A model generated the notes under the pieces. That model had not been told where the DNA came from. It saw nothing but the letters and a program-made list of their open reading frames with translations, and did not search any database. Below are positions 24,331-31,471 of a DNA stretch of 34,938 bases, piece by piece. Numbering within the stretch: position 1 is the stretch's first letter; each line of letters begins with the position of its first letter. The stretch is from Candidatus Taylorbacteria bacterium RIFCSPHIGHO2_12_FULL_45_16 (GTDB taxonomy: Bacteria; Patescibacteriota; Minisyncoccia; Phycocordibacterales; PALSA-1337): positions 91,868-126,805 of the forward strand of contig MHRT01000001.1 of assembly GCA_001821055.1 (NCBI GenBank). Direction: 5' to 3'. The translations under genes and the position numbers were made by a program.

Positions 24331-24936
24331 ATGTCAAATTCGCATAAACCGCAGGCCTATATTTTTATCGGCAGATCCGGATGTGGTAAAGGGACGCAGG
24401 TACAGCTCTTGGTCGATGTCTTAAAGATAAGAACCCCAGAAATTGATGTTTTGTATGTTCAAACGGGACAGGAGTTTCGGGATTTTATCCAAAAACCGAC
24501 GATTACTGCCAAAAAATCAAAGGAAATATACGATGCAGGCAGTCTCCAGCCGGAATTTTTGACGGTGAATATGTGGGTGCGACCACTGATTGATCAATAT
24601 AAAGGCAATCAACATTTGATTTTTGACGGCACGCCAAGAAAATTCCATGAAGCGGGAGTGTTGCATTCATGTTTTGGTTTTTATGGATTTGATAAACCGT
24701 GGGTCATTAATATTGATATAAGTGAAAATGAATCAATCAAACGATTATTGGCGCGTAAGCGTTTTGATGACAACGAGGTTGATATTCGCAAACGACTCTC
24801 GTGGTACGAGGTTGATGTCGTCCCAACGCTTGGATACTATGACGACAATCCAGCTTATAATTTTTTGAAGATTTTCGGTGAAGGGAGCATAGAAGAAATC
24901 CACGCTGATATTGTGAAAAAATTGGGCTTGGAGTAA
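24331..24936 (+). CDS. Adenylate kinase-like nucleoside monophosphate kinase
   Basis: A 201-residue P-loop kinase. The P-loop is FIGRSGCGKGTQ, the NMP-binding region contains TGQEFRDF, DGTPRKFHEA stands where DGFPR is usual, and the LID region reads KRFDDNEVDIRKRLSWYEVDVVPTLGYY. The absence of a Cys zinc LID suggests a short-LID form. It most likely makes ADP from ATP and AMP, though substrate specificity cannot be read from sequence. It precedes map, echoing the adk-map pair of ribosomal protein operons, but without secY. Confidence 0.85.
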   Translation: MSNSHKPQAYIFIGRSGCGKGTQVQLLVDVLKIRTPEIDVLYVQTGQEFRDFIQKPTITAKKSKEIYDAGSLQPEFLTVNMWVRPLIDQYKGNQHLIFDGTPRKFHEAGVLHSCFGFYGFDKPWVINIDISENESIKRLLARKRFDDNEVDIRKRLSWYEVDVVPTLGYYDDNPAYNFLKIFGEGSIEEIHADIVKKLGLE

Positions 24937-25042
24937 AGTAAGGTGCGCGATATGGACCCCTGAATTACGCGAATTCCACGAATTTGCCGCCAAAAATAAC
25001 TGGCCTAGTATTTATTTATAGATTCGTATCACTTTCATTTTC

Positions 25043-25810
25043 GTGATTAATATAAAGACCAAACAAGATATTGCTATACTCCGAGAGGGCGGCAGACGAC
25101 ATGCTTACATTTTGAAAGAGTTGGCGAAAATGGTGAGACCGGGCACACATGTTGTTGATTTAGACACACACGCGACAAAACTTATTGAAAAAGGCGGTGA
25201 CATGCCCGCTTTTTTGAATTATCAACCATACGGGGCGGCACGACCATATCCGGCGACGCTCTGCGTTTCAATTAACGACGAAATTGTCCATGGTATCCCG
25301 ACTGAGGGCGATAAAGTACTCAAAGAAGGCGATATTGTAAGCATTGATTTGGGTATGACCCACAAAGGAATGGTCACTGACGCGGCTATTACTGTGCCGG
25401 TGGGTAGAATTCACAAAGAATTGAAGGAATTACTTGTAACCACCCAAAAAGCGCTTATGGCGGGTGTTAAGGCGGCGAGAGGAGGCGCTAAAGTAGGAGA
25501 CATCAGTAACTCCATACAACGAATTGGTTTAGCCCATGGCTATGGCATAGTTGAAGAATTAGCGGGCCATGGCGTGGGTTATCATGTGCACGAAGAGCCT
25601 TATGTGCCGAACTACGGCCAAGCGGTGAAAGGGGAGAGACTAAAACCAGGAATGGTGATTGCTATTGAGCCGATGTTTAATCTGGGGACGAAGAAAATTA
25701 GATTGGATATGGATGGGTACACATATCGAACGGCTGATGGGGAACCGAGCGCGCATTTTGAACACACCATCGTCATTACCAAAGGCGACGCAGAAATCTT
25801 GACGGTATAA
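25043..25810 (+). CDS. map: Methionine aminopeptidase, type I
   Basis: It removes N-terminal Met from nascent proteins. The 255-residue protein has the five metal ligands: two Asp in VSIDLGMTHKGMVTDAAITVPVG, His in ELAGHGVGYHVHEEPYVPN, Glu in MVIAIEPMF and Glu in SAHFEHTIVIT. NYQPYGAARPYPATLCVSINDEIVHGIP is also typical. The start is GTG at 25043, immediately before the conserved MINIKTKQDIAILREGGR; no ATG fits. It lies 106 bp after the adenylate-kinase-like gene. Confidence 0.95.
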   Translation: MINIKTKQDIAILREGGRRHAYILKELAKMVRPGTHVVDLDTHATKLIEKGGDMPAFLNYQPYGAARPYPATLCVSINDEIVHGIPTEGDKVLKEGDIVSIDLGMTHKGMVTDAAITVPVGRIHKELKELLVTTQKALMAGVKAARGGAKVGDISNSIQRIGLAHGYGIVEELAGHGVGYHVHEEPYVPNYGQAVKGERLKPGMVIAIEPMFNLGTKKIRLDMDGYTYRTADGEPSAHFEHTIVITKGDAEILTV

Positions 25811-25877
25811 TTGTATTTGATAATGCACGTTCAAAACCTCATGTTGCTTTTGCCTTGCTTCTTGTCATATTTAACCC

Positions 25878-25883
25878 TACAAT
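25878..25883 (+). promoter_or_regulatory. -10 box of ndk, leaderless geometry
   Basis: TACAAT, 7 nt spacer, ATG at 25891. Confidence 0.6.
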
Positions 25884-25890
25884 GATATCC

Positions 25891-26499
25891 ATGAAAAATC
25901 ACCCAAAATACGAGCGCACGCTAGTCATTATTAAACCAGATGGAATACAACGCTCACTCGTCGGCGAAGTCATCAAGCGTTATGAGCAGATAGGATTGAA
26001 GCTGACGGCCATAAAAATGATGGTTGCCACGCCGGAATTGATCGAAAAACATTATACTCTTGATCCGGAATGGCGTACGGTGACAGGTCTGAAGACTATC
26101 AAAGGCTATAAGGACAAAGGTATGAAGCCACCATCGGAGGACCCGCATGAAATAACGACTAAGATCTTAAAAAATCTTATAAGATATATGACAAGCGGTC
26201 CGATTGTGGCTATGGTTTGGGAGGGCGCGCATGCAGTTGCTATCGTGCGCAAACTGACGGGCGGTACCGAACCCCTAACATCAGATGCTGGTACCATCAG
26301 AGGCGACTTTGTGATGGATTCCTACAAAATGTCGGATGATGATGGAAGGTCAGTCAGGAATATTGTTCACGCCTCGGGATCATCCAAAGAGGCCGAAGAT
26401 GAAATCAAGCATTGGTTCAAACCGGAGGAAGTTATAAGATACAAATCAATCCAAGAAAAAATACTTTATGATGTCAATCTGGATGGAATATTAGAATAA
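25891..26499 (+). CDS. ndk: Nucleoside diphosphate kinase, long form
   Basis: It transfers the gamma phosphate between nucleotides via a phospho-His. It begins MKNHPKYERTLVIIKPDGIQRSLVGEVIKRYE, and the catalytic His is in VRNIVHASGSSKEAEDEI. At 202 residues it exceeds the usual length of about 140 because of an insertion (about 60-100: TGLKTIKGYKDKGMKPPSEDPHEITTKILKNLIRYM) and a C-terminal extension (KPEEVIRYKSIQEKILYDVNLDGILE). The start at 25891 is supported by the -10 box and the family start. It is followed by the structured RNA region. Confidence 0.95.
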   Translation: MKNHPKYERTLVIIKPDGIQRSLVGEVIKRYEQIGLKLTAIKMMVATPELIEKHYTLDPEWRTVTGLKTIKGYKDKGMKPPSEDPHEITTKILKNLIRYMTSGPIVAMVWEGAHAVAIVRKLTGGTEPLTSDAGTIRGDFVMDSYKMSDDDGRSVRNIVHASGSSKEAEDEIKHWFKPEEVIRYKSIQEKILYDVNLDGILE

Positions 26500-26583
26500 A
26501 TTATTGCATATAGCACAACATCGTGTTGCGACTTCTTGTACACCTTTTATCAACTTGTTTTTTGTTCGGCGTATAATACAATT

Positions 26584-26787
26584 AACACAGGTTACGAAGT
26601 ATTAACCCTATACCACATTATTTGGGATCCCAAAGAACTTCGGTTCAAATTAGATCGCACCTTGGTGTTGATTTTGAGGGAACCCACCTAGTTCATCTAG
26701 GTTAAGCAATACTTCGTAGCCAACCAAAGAATCTCCCTGAAGTCCGTTTGTCGTTGGCAAGCGAGGCTGGTTATAGGGGATTTTTTG
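26584..26787 (+). ncRNA. Long structured non-coding RNA, candidate 6S-like RNA
   Basis: It occupies the 320-bp gap after ndk; no coding frame fits. A TATAAT (26572-26577) predicts a start near 26584. A 14-bp closing helix pairs 26590-26603 (GGTTACGAAGTATT) with 26708-26721 (AATACTTCGTAGCC). Inside are GAAC-TTCG-GTTC (26635-26646), a long imperfect arm joining 26624-26631 to 26678-26685, and a 3'-side hairpin ACCTAG/CTAGGT (26686-26702). The 3'-side hairpin competes with AACC/GGTT pairing that would extend the closing helix. A second hairpin (26744-26765) and a terminator-like stem ending in T6 close the transcript. A rod with a bubble and a small 3'-strand hairpin resembles 6S RNA architecture; the family assignment is a hypothesis. 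Confidence 0.5.
26730..26786 (+). terminator. Terminator stem of the structured RNA
   Basis: AATC-CCCT (26730-26738, one bulged T) pairs with AGGGGATT (26775-26782) around an inner hairpin, and the helix runs into TTTTTT at 26781-26786. Confidence 0.6.
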
Positions 26788-26813
26788 ATTTATGGACTGA
26801 AAACACCTATACT
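26785..26813 (+). promoter_or_regulatory. Promoter of the following membrane-protein gene, leaderless geometry
   Basis: TTGATT (26785-26790), 17-nt spacer, TATACT (26808-26813), 6 nt, ATG at 26820. The -35 overlaps the T-run of the upstream terminator. Confidence 0.7.
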
Positions 26814-26819
26814 TAACCG

Positions 26820-27185
26820 ATGCTTTCATATATTTTTGCTTTTGTCATTCTCACTATCGTTTTGATTGGTAACATCTTGGGACCGGAAATCACGCATATA
26901 AGCATGAGATACTACGATAGTATATTGCATATGCTTGCCGGCGCGGGTTTGGGGTTCTTTATATTGGCACTGATGTCAACACTAAAGTTAGGGCGCTGGC
27001 GCACAATCTTTGATGTCACTTTCGGTATGTTACTTTTGGGCATCATCTGGGAATTATTTGAAATTTACTTCAATATTACTGGATATGAATTGTGGAGCAC
27101 GATGTATTACTTTGACACGGTCAAGGATCTTATATTGGACGTGGTCGGAGCGGCATTGGTGGCTTTCATTATTATAAAAAAGTAA
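26820..27185 (+). CDS. YjdF/VanZ-like small membrane protein
   Basis: A 121-residue protein with TM segments MLSYIFAFVILTIVLIGNIL, ILHMLAGAGLGFFILALM, TIFDVTFGMLLLGIIWELFEIYF and LILDVVGAALVAFIII. It has conserved polar positions in membrane helices (YYDSILHMLAG, IWELFEI, FDTVKDLILDVVG), the D..H, E..E and DT..D pattern seen in YjdF/DUF2238-type proteins. Function is unknown. The stop lies 3 bp before the next gene, so the two are probably cotranscribed and coupled. Confidence 0.65.
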   Translation: MLSYIFAFVILTIVLIGNILGPEITHISMRYYDSILHMLAGAGLGFFILALMSTLKLGRWRTIFDVTFGMLLLGIIWELFEIYFNITGYELWSTMYYFDTVKDLILDVVGAALVAFIIIKK

Positions 27186-27188
27186 TAC

Positions 27189-28562
27189 ATGTCTAATAAG
27201 CTTACGGTTACATTTTGCAGTGGGGTCGGCACGGTTACGGGCGCTAATTTTCTACTTGAAACGGAGAAGTCAAAAATATTGATTGATTGTGGCATGATTC
27301 AAGGCGAAAAGTTTGCCACAGAAGAAAACTCCAAGTTATTTTCCTATGATATTCCCACGATTGATGCTCTTCTAGTCACTCATGCGCATCTGGATCATGT
27401 AGGTCGTATCCCGAAATTGGTTAAAGAAGGTTATCTGGGACCTATCTATTCAACGCCAAAAACAAAAGAGTTGGCTGAAATTGTCTTGACTGACGCAGTT
27501 GGCATTTTGGCGTTGGAAGCGAAACAGAATGGCACATTGCCACTTTATGGGATAGAAGATGTGGAGATGGTTTTTATGTCTTGGAAAACTATTCCATATC
27601 ATCAGGAAGTCAAGATAGTGGATGATATTTCGGTTGTTCTAAAAGACTCGGGACATATACTGGGATCAGCGATGATTGAGGTTACTGTACGAGGTCCAGC
27701 CTCGCGCAAGATTTTATTTACCGGCGATTTGGGAAATTCACCGGCGCCACTTCTAAGAGACACGGAAGAGGTCGACGATGTTGATTTTATAATCATGGAA
27801 AGCGTCTATGGCGACCGTAATCATGAGCCGAAGGAGCTCCGATTGCGGCAGTTTGAAAAAGTGATTGACGATACTCTTGCTCGAGGTGGAACCTTGGTTA
27901 TACCAGCCTTTTCAATAGATCGCACGCAGGTTCTTCTTTACGAGCTGAACAATCTGGTTGAACAAAAGAAAATACCATCGGTGCCGGTTTTCGTGGACTC
28001 ACCGATGGCGATCAAAGCTACGGAGATCTATCAGTCAAGTCCGGAATTGTTCAATGATAAGGTACGACAACAGATCAAAAATGGTGATAATATTTTCAGC
28101 TTTCCACATTTGCAGTTCACCGTTTCTCAAAATGAGTCACGTGATATCGAGCGATTGCGGGGCGCGAAAATAATCCTGGCCGGTTCGGGCATGTCAGTCG
28201 GTGGTCGGGTCTTGAGCCATGAAGAAGACTTTCTGCCTGACCCAAAGAACACGATTCTTCTAGTCGGTTATCAGACGGCAGGTTCTCTGGGGCGCCAATT
28301 GGCCAATGGGGCGAAGAAAGTCAGCATTCACGGACGAACCATCAAAGTGAAGGCCCATATTGAGACTATTTACGGTTATTCGGCCCACAAAGACAGCGAT
28401 CATCTAGTTGAATTTGTGACAACAGCCAGCGATCGGTTGAAACAAATTTTTGTTGTGATGGGCGAGCTGAAGGCGTCGATGCACTTAGCTCAGAGGTTGA
28501 ATGATGAGTTGATGGTAAAAGCAATCGTACCGGAGAGGGAGAGGGGGTATGAGTTGGAATAG
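27189..28562 (+). CDS. MBL-fold beta-CASP RNA-processing nuclease (Ysh1/CPSF-like)
   Basis: A 457-residue metallo-beta-lactamase-fold hydrolase. Zinc motifs are THAHLDHVGRIPKL, DSGHILGSAMIEV and LFTGDLGNSPAPLL. The beta-CASP segment carries LVIPAFSIDRTQVLLYEL, VFVDSPMAIKATEIYQ and ILAGSGMSVGGRVLSHEEDFL, and the final motifs are GYQTAGSLGRQL and AHIETIYGYSAHKDSDHL. This matches the YSH1/RNA-metabolising MBL family, as endo- or exonuclease. It is coupled to the membrane protein gene 3 bp upstream. Confidence 0.93.
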   Translation: MSNKLTVTFCSGVGTVTGANFLLETEKSKILIDCGMIQGEKFATEENSKLFSYDIPTIDALLVTHAHLDHVGRIPKLVKEGYLGPIYSTPKTKELAEIVLTDAVGILALEAKQNGTLPLYGIEDVEMVFMSWKTIPYHQEVKIVDDISVVLKDSGHILGSAMIEVTVRGPASRKILFTGDLGNSPAPLLRDTEEVDDVDFIIMESVYGDRNHEPKELRLRQFEKVIDDTLARGGTLVIPAFSIDRTQVLLYELNNLVEQKKIPSVPVFVDSPMAIKATEIYQSSPELFNDKVRQQIKNGDNIFSFPHLQFTVSQNESRDIERLRGAKIILAGSGMSVGGRVLSHEEDFLPDPKNTILLVGYQTAGSLGRQLANGAKKVSIHGRTIKVKAHIETIYGYSAHKDSDHLVEFVTTASDRLKQIFVVMGELKASMHLAQRLNDELMVKAIVPERERGYELE

Positions 28563-28568
28563 TTAAAT

Positions 28569-28587
28569 GGTACCCAGTTAAATAGTT
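28569..28587 (+). repeat. Dispersed 19-bp repeat, copy 1
   Basis: GGTACCCAGTTAAATAGTT, between the nuclease gene and rplT. It matches copies at 29331-29349, 29356-29374 (inverted) and 33201-33219 (inverted) at 15 or more of 19 positions. Confidence 0.75.
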
Positions 28588-28673
28588 TCTAAAATGTAAG
28601 ATATTATTTAGTGGATTTTATTTTCTCGTAAGCTTTCTCAAACATCTCCGGAATATCCGCAAATACGTCATGC

Positions 28674-29018
28674 CTATTTAACCTTCGCCACAACTCTGGC
28701 GAAAACTTCAGGCTTAAATTCTGCGAGATGAGCCAGAGCTTTGCGGTCGAGTTCGATGCCTTTCTTCTTGGCGGCTCCGATGAATTTGCTGTATGAGAAA
28801 CCGAGCGGACGGAGGGCGGCGTTGATCTTGACATTCCAGAGTCGGCGCATGTCGCCTTTTTTGTCGCGACGGTGGGCGAAGGCATAGGCACCGGCGTGCA
28901 TGAGGGCATCAACCGCAGCGGCTTCTTTTTTCGAACGACCAAAACGGAAGCCTTTGGCGGCTTTGAGGACGGTGCGGCGGTATTTGAGGGCGTGAGTGGC
29001 TTTTTTAACGCGGGTCAT
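28674..29018 (-). CDS. rplT: 50S ribosomal protein bL20
   Basis: A 114-residue protein with MTRVKKATHALKYRRTVLKAAKGFRFGRSK, FAHRRDKKGDMRRLWNVKINAALRPLG and YSKFIGAAKKKGIELDRKALAHLAEFKPEVFARVV. It is the last gene of infC-rpmI-rplT; by family knowledge L20 autoregulates this operon in other bacteria. Length and motifs are normal. A 96-bp repeat-filled gap separates it from rpmI. Confidence 0.96.
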   Translation of the reverse strand: MTRVKKATHALKYRRTVLKAAKGFRFGRSKKEAAAVDALMHAGAYAFAHRRDKKGDMRRLWNVKINAALRPLGFSYSKFIGAAKKKGIELDRKALAHLAEFKPEVFARVVAKVK

Positions 29019-29030
29019 TGTGATTAGTTA

Positions 29031-29110
29031 AGTAAGTAGTAACTGGTAATTGGTAACTAGAGAATCGCAACTATATCTTCTAATCTCTAATTACTAGTTA
29101 CTAATCTCCT
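29031..29110. repeat. Imperfect inverted repeat between rpmI and rplT
   Basis: The left arm (AGTAACTGGTAATTGGTAAC and neighbours) and the right arm (AATTACTAGTTACTAATCTC) are inverted, each a degenerate tandem of GGTAA/AGTAA units. It fills the gap between two ribosomal genes. Confidence 0.65.
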
Positions 29111-29114
29111 GTGC

Positions 29115-29306
29115 TTATAAGTTTACTAAGAATCGACTTTTGGCTTTATTGTCCATGTGAACGATACTCATTCGGTGCTTGTTGGTACTAGTGCGGCTGC
29201 GTTCCTTGGCATTAAAATGGTTTTGTCCAGACTTGCGCGACAAAATCTTGCCATTTTTGGTGATCTTGAGACGCTTGGCGTATGATTTTGTGGTTTTCAT
29301 TGACAT
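29115..29306 (-). CDS. rpmI: 50S ribosomal protein bL35
   Basis: A 63-residue protein: MSMKTTKSYAKRLKITKNGKIL, then KSGQNHFNAKERSRTSTNKHR and an L-V-N-L end. A second ATG two codons in (29300) would give MKTTKSYAKRL, equally compatible with the family. It lies between infC and rplT in the standard order. No Shine-Dalgarno sequence. Confidence 0.93.
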   Translation of the reverse strand: MSMKTTKSYAKRLKITKNGKILSRKSGQNHFNAKERSRTSTNKHRMSIVHMDNKAKSRFLVNL

Positions 29307-29320
29307 GGTATTTAAGTTAA

Positions 29321-29385
29321 ACAGTTTAATAGTACTCAGTCAAATGGTTGCGAAAGACTATTTGACTGGGTACTATTGAACTAAT
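29321..29385. repeat. Inverted repeat between infC and rpmI, two copies of the 19-bp repeat
   Basis: AGTACTCAGTCAAATGGTT at 29331-29349 faces an inverted AGTACCCAGTCAAATAGTC at 29356-29374. The full arms match at about 22 of 26 positions, enough for a stable hairpin with a loop of about 8 nt. Confidence 0.8.
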
Positions 29386-29388
29386 TCT

Positions 29389-29898
29389 CTACTTTTTTTC
29401 TATTACTATACTTAAGCCTTTCGGACCTTTAACAACATCTTGGGACATCTTGTATTCGACGGTGACAAGTTTCAGGATGCGAGCCAAGCGCTCCTTGAGG
29501 AAATTGAGATCCATATACTTGGATCGTCCGACGAGGAAAAGGTCTATTTTGACCCGATTGCCTCTACCCAGCCATTCGGAAACCCTTTTAGCCTTGAGTT
29601 CTAGGTCGTGCTCGCCAGTACCGATTTTGACCTGGACTATTTTGAGCTCACTAGTCTGGACCTTGGCTTTGGCTGACTTCTCCTTCTTTTTTTCATCGTA
29701 CAAATACTTTCCATAATCCATTATCTTGGCGACCGGAGGAGTGGCTGTAGGGGATATCTCAATCAGGTCCAGTGCTCGTTTTTGAGCTTCTGCTAAAGCG
29801 ACAGAGAGCGTGATAACACCGAGATTTTCTCCTTCGGTGGTTATGACACGCAACTCGGGCGCTTTGATCTGATGGTTGATTTTGACGCGAATAGCCAA
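29389..29898 (-). CDS. infC: Translation initiation factor IF-3
   Basis: A 169-residue IF-3 with the N-domain INHQIKAPELRVITTEGENLGVITLSVALAEAQKRALDLIEISP, linker YDEKKKEKSAKAK, and C-domain TSELKIVQVKIGTGEHDLELKAKRVSEWLGRGNRVKIDLFLVGR and VEYKMSQDVVKGPKGLSIVIEKK. No ATG exists near the family start. The best start is TTG at 29898 (an ATT lies two codons later). TAATCT at 29906-29911 with a 7-nt spacer gives the TTG a leaderless position. First gene of infC-rpmI-rplT. Confidence 0.95.
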   Translation of the reverse strand: MAIRVKINHQIKAPELRVITTEGENLGVITLSVALAEAQKRALDLIEISPTATPPVAKIMDYGKYLYDEKKKEKSAKAKVQTSELKIVQVKIGTGEHDLELKAKRVSEWLGRGNRVKIDLFLVGRSKYMDLNFLKERLARILKLVTVEYKMSQDVVKGPKGLSIVIEKK

Positions 29899-29905
29899 TG
29901 GATTG

Positions 29906-29911
29906 AGATTA
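29906..29911 (-). promoter_or_regulatory. -10 box of infC, leaderless geometry with a TTG start
   Basis: On the minus strand TAATCT is followed by 7 nt and the TTG at 29898. Confidence 0.5.
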
Positions 29912-29947
29912 CAGTGGTTATTTATAGCATAATAAGATCCTTAGTGC

Positions 29948-30007
29948 AATGGCAACGGGTGAGGTCAGACATCCAGATCTAGAGGTTTGACCTCACCCGT
30001 TGCCATT
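29948..30007. repeat. Perfect 20-bp inverted repeat in the infC divergent region
   Basis: AATGGCAACGGGTGAGGTCA (29948-29967) is exactly inverted at 29988-30007 with a 20-nt loop. It lies between the divergent infC and 30050 promoters, so it is not a terminator for either gene. Confidence 0.9.
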
Positions 30008-30034
30008 ATCCACAATGCGGCTCTTCCTAAAGAT

Positions 30035-30043
30035 TGGTACAAT
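30035..30043 (+). promoter_or_regulatory. Extended -10 promoter, leaderless geometry
   Basis: TGGTACAAT, 6 nt, ATG at 30050. It rejects the upstream in-frame TTG at 29987 as start. Confidence 0.7.
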
Positions 30044-30049
30044 AACAGC

Positions 30050-30364
30050 ATGGCGACGACCCCACAGGAATTTCTCTCAAACGATTTTTCTCACCCGCAT
30101 CATCGCAAGGCGATTACGGCGATGATAGTGGCGGTGATTGTTTTTGGGCTGTTGGTTGGGGCGTACATTTATTCCAATTCTACACCTCCTCCACAACCGA
30201 CCGTCCAAAGAACTCCACAAACTCTTGCTTTGGACAATCCTCCTTCAAATCTTACTCAAGAGGAAATTGTCTCCCGCCAGAAGACGGCGGCACAGCCGAA
30301 TCCGTTATCCAAGCTGACGCCGGAACAAGTAAAGGCTCGCCAAGCACTAGTTGAAAATATTTAA
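30050..30364 (+). CDS. Small one-TM protein with a duplicated C-terminal motif
   Basis: A 104-residue protein: a cytoplasmic-type N-terminus with HPHHRK, a TM segment (AITAMIVAVIVFGLLVGAYIY), a Pro/Thr linker (STPPPQPTVQRTPQT), then two similar motifs, NPPSNLTQEEIVSRQ and NPLSKLTPEQVKARQ. The duplicated part is predicted outside the membrane. No family is recognised. It lies 21 bp before a secreted-protein gene and may be coexpressed with it. Confidence 0.65.
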   Translation: MATTPQEFLSNDFSHPHHRKAITAMIVAVIVFGLLVGAYIYSNSTPPPQPTVQRTPQTLALDNPPSNLTQEEIVSRQKTAAQPNPLSKLTPEQVKARQALVENI

Positions 30365-30385
30365 TACGCTAACCAAGTAATTTAT

Positions 30386-31435
30386 ATGAAATCAAAAATT
30401 ATCGCGTCAACACTTCTCGTCATAGGTTTTCTCGCCGGAGCGTCAGCCCTGTCAGCTTTAGCGGATTGGACTGCCGCGCCAGCCGGTGGACCTCCAGGAT
30501 GCCCATCAACAGTTGAAGGATGTAACGCGCCGATTAATGTTGGCACAACAGAGCAAAGGAAGTCTGGTCCGCTTGTGGTTAATTTTAATAGCATTGGCGA
30601 CATCGGTCTTACGGTGCTTGGAAAGCTTAAGATTATTGATGCCGGAGCGGTTGCCGGTACAAACAACGGTAAAGTACTCACTTCTGATGCCAATGGCGTG
30701 GGTACATGGCAGACGCCAAGTGGGGGGACGGAGGGCAATAATATTTCCTCTGGTCCTGGAGTGGCAAAAGCATGGATTACTTGGTCAAATCGTAGCATAT
30801 TAGCCAGTTATAACATTTTGTCTGCGTCTATCGAAAATAGTGGCTATGATCTCAGAGTGACCTTCGTGACACCGATGACATCCGGATATATTGTTATATG
30901 CAATACGACTTTAAACAACACTACAGGCACAGAGGCACAAACATTTGCATGGAGCAGAACCAACACTAGTTTCATTGTCAGAAACTCATTTGCTTCTGGT
31001 GCTGATCCGATTCACAACGGAAATGTCGATTGTGTAGTATTTGCTGATGCCAACCCGAACCGCGTTATCAGCTTCTCAAACGGCAGTACATATCCTTACA
31101 ACACTCTCTCCTCATCCGGAAACAGCATAACTTCTGCCATTGAGACAAGTGCAAATATCGGTGGAGCCGCGTCCAATGCAATGACTCTAGACACAGCTAA
31201 GACATATAGAGTCACCTATACATACACTCCGAGTTCCGGTTCCTCGCCGAGTATCCGATTTGTTTCCACAGCGAATGGTAGGAGCACCATACAAGGTCTC
31301 AACTCTACAGCCTTGAGTGGCACCAATAGCGTTACATTCACTCCAACTTCTTCCAATGGTTACTTGGAAATATCTGTTGGAAATGGTGTATCTACAAGTT
31401 TTAATATGTCAAACGTAATACTACAGGAGTGGTGA
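30386..31435 (+). CDS. Secreted protein with tail-fibre-like middle and shared C-terminal domain
   Basis: A 349-residue exported protein. A signal peptide (IIASTLLVIGFLAGASALSALA) is followed by GPPGCPSTVEGCNAPINVG and a stalk-like segment containing LTVLGKLKIIDAGA and GKVLTSDANGVGTWQ, a motif common in phage tail fibres. A domain starting AKAWITWSNRSILASYNILSASIENSG (about 130-230) resembles tail-fibre beta modules. The C-terminal domain (about 231-349) matches the C-terminal domain of the protein at 20967-24251 at roughly half of positions (SGNSITSAIETSANIGGAAS, SNGYLEISVG). Surface or appendage role is inferred. Confidence 0.7.
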   Translation: MKSKIIASTLLVIGFLAGASALSALADWTAAPAGGPPGCPSTVEGCNAPINVGTTEQRKSGPLVVNFNSIGDIGLTVLGKLKIIDAGAVAGTNNGKVLTSDANGVGTWQTPSGGTEGNNISSGPGVAKAWITWSNRSILASYNILSASIENSGYDLRVTFVTPMTSGYIVICNTTLNNTTGTEAQTFAWSRTNTSFIVRNSFASGADPIHNGNVDCVVFADANPNRVISFSNGSTYPYNTLSSSGNSITSAIETSANIGGAASNAMTLDTAKTYRVTYTYTPSSGSSPSIRFVSTANGRSTIQGLNSTALSGTNSVTFTPTSSNGYLEISVGNGVSTSFNMSNVILQEW

Positions 31436-31471
31436 TATGCAAGATTATCATTGCTTGGTAAATGACTCTTT

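Noticed and set aside
26584-26787. Structured RNA as RNase P RNA
   Set aside because: The conserved GAGGAAAGTCC-type core and the matching ACAGAA segment are absent, and it is too short.
28604-28942. A minus-strand frame overlapping rplT that ends DIPEMFEKAYEKIKSTK, protein-like at its end
   Set aside because: Most of it is the out-of-frame shadow of bL20, whose own frame is clear. The last about 20 codons are too short to support as a gene.
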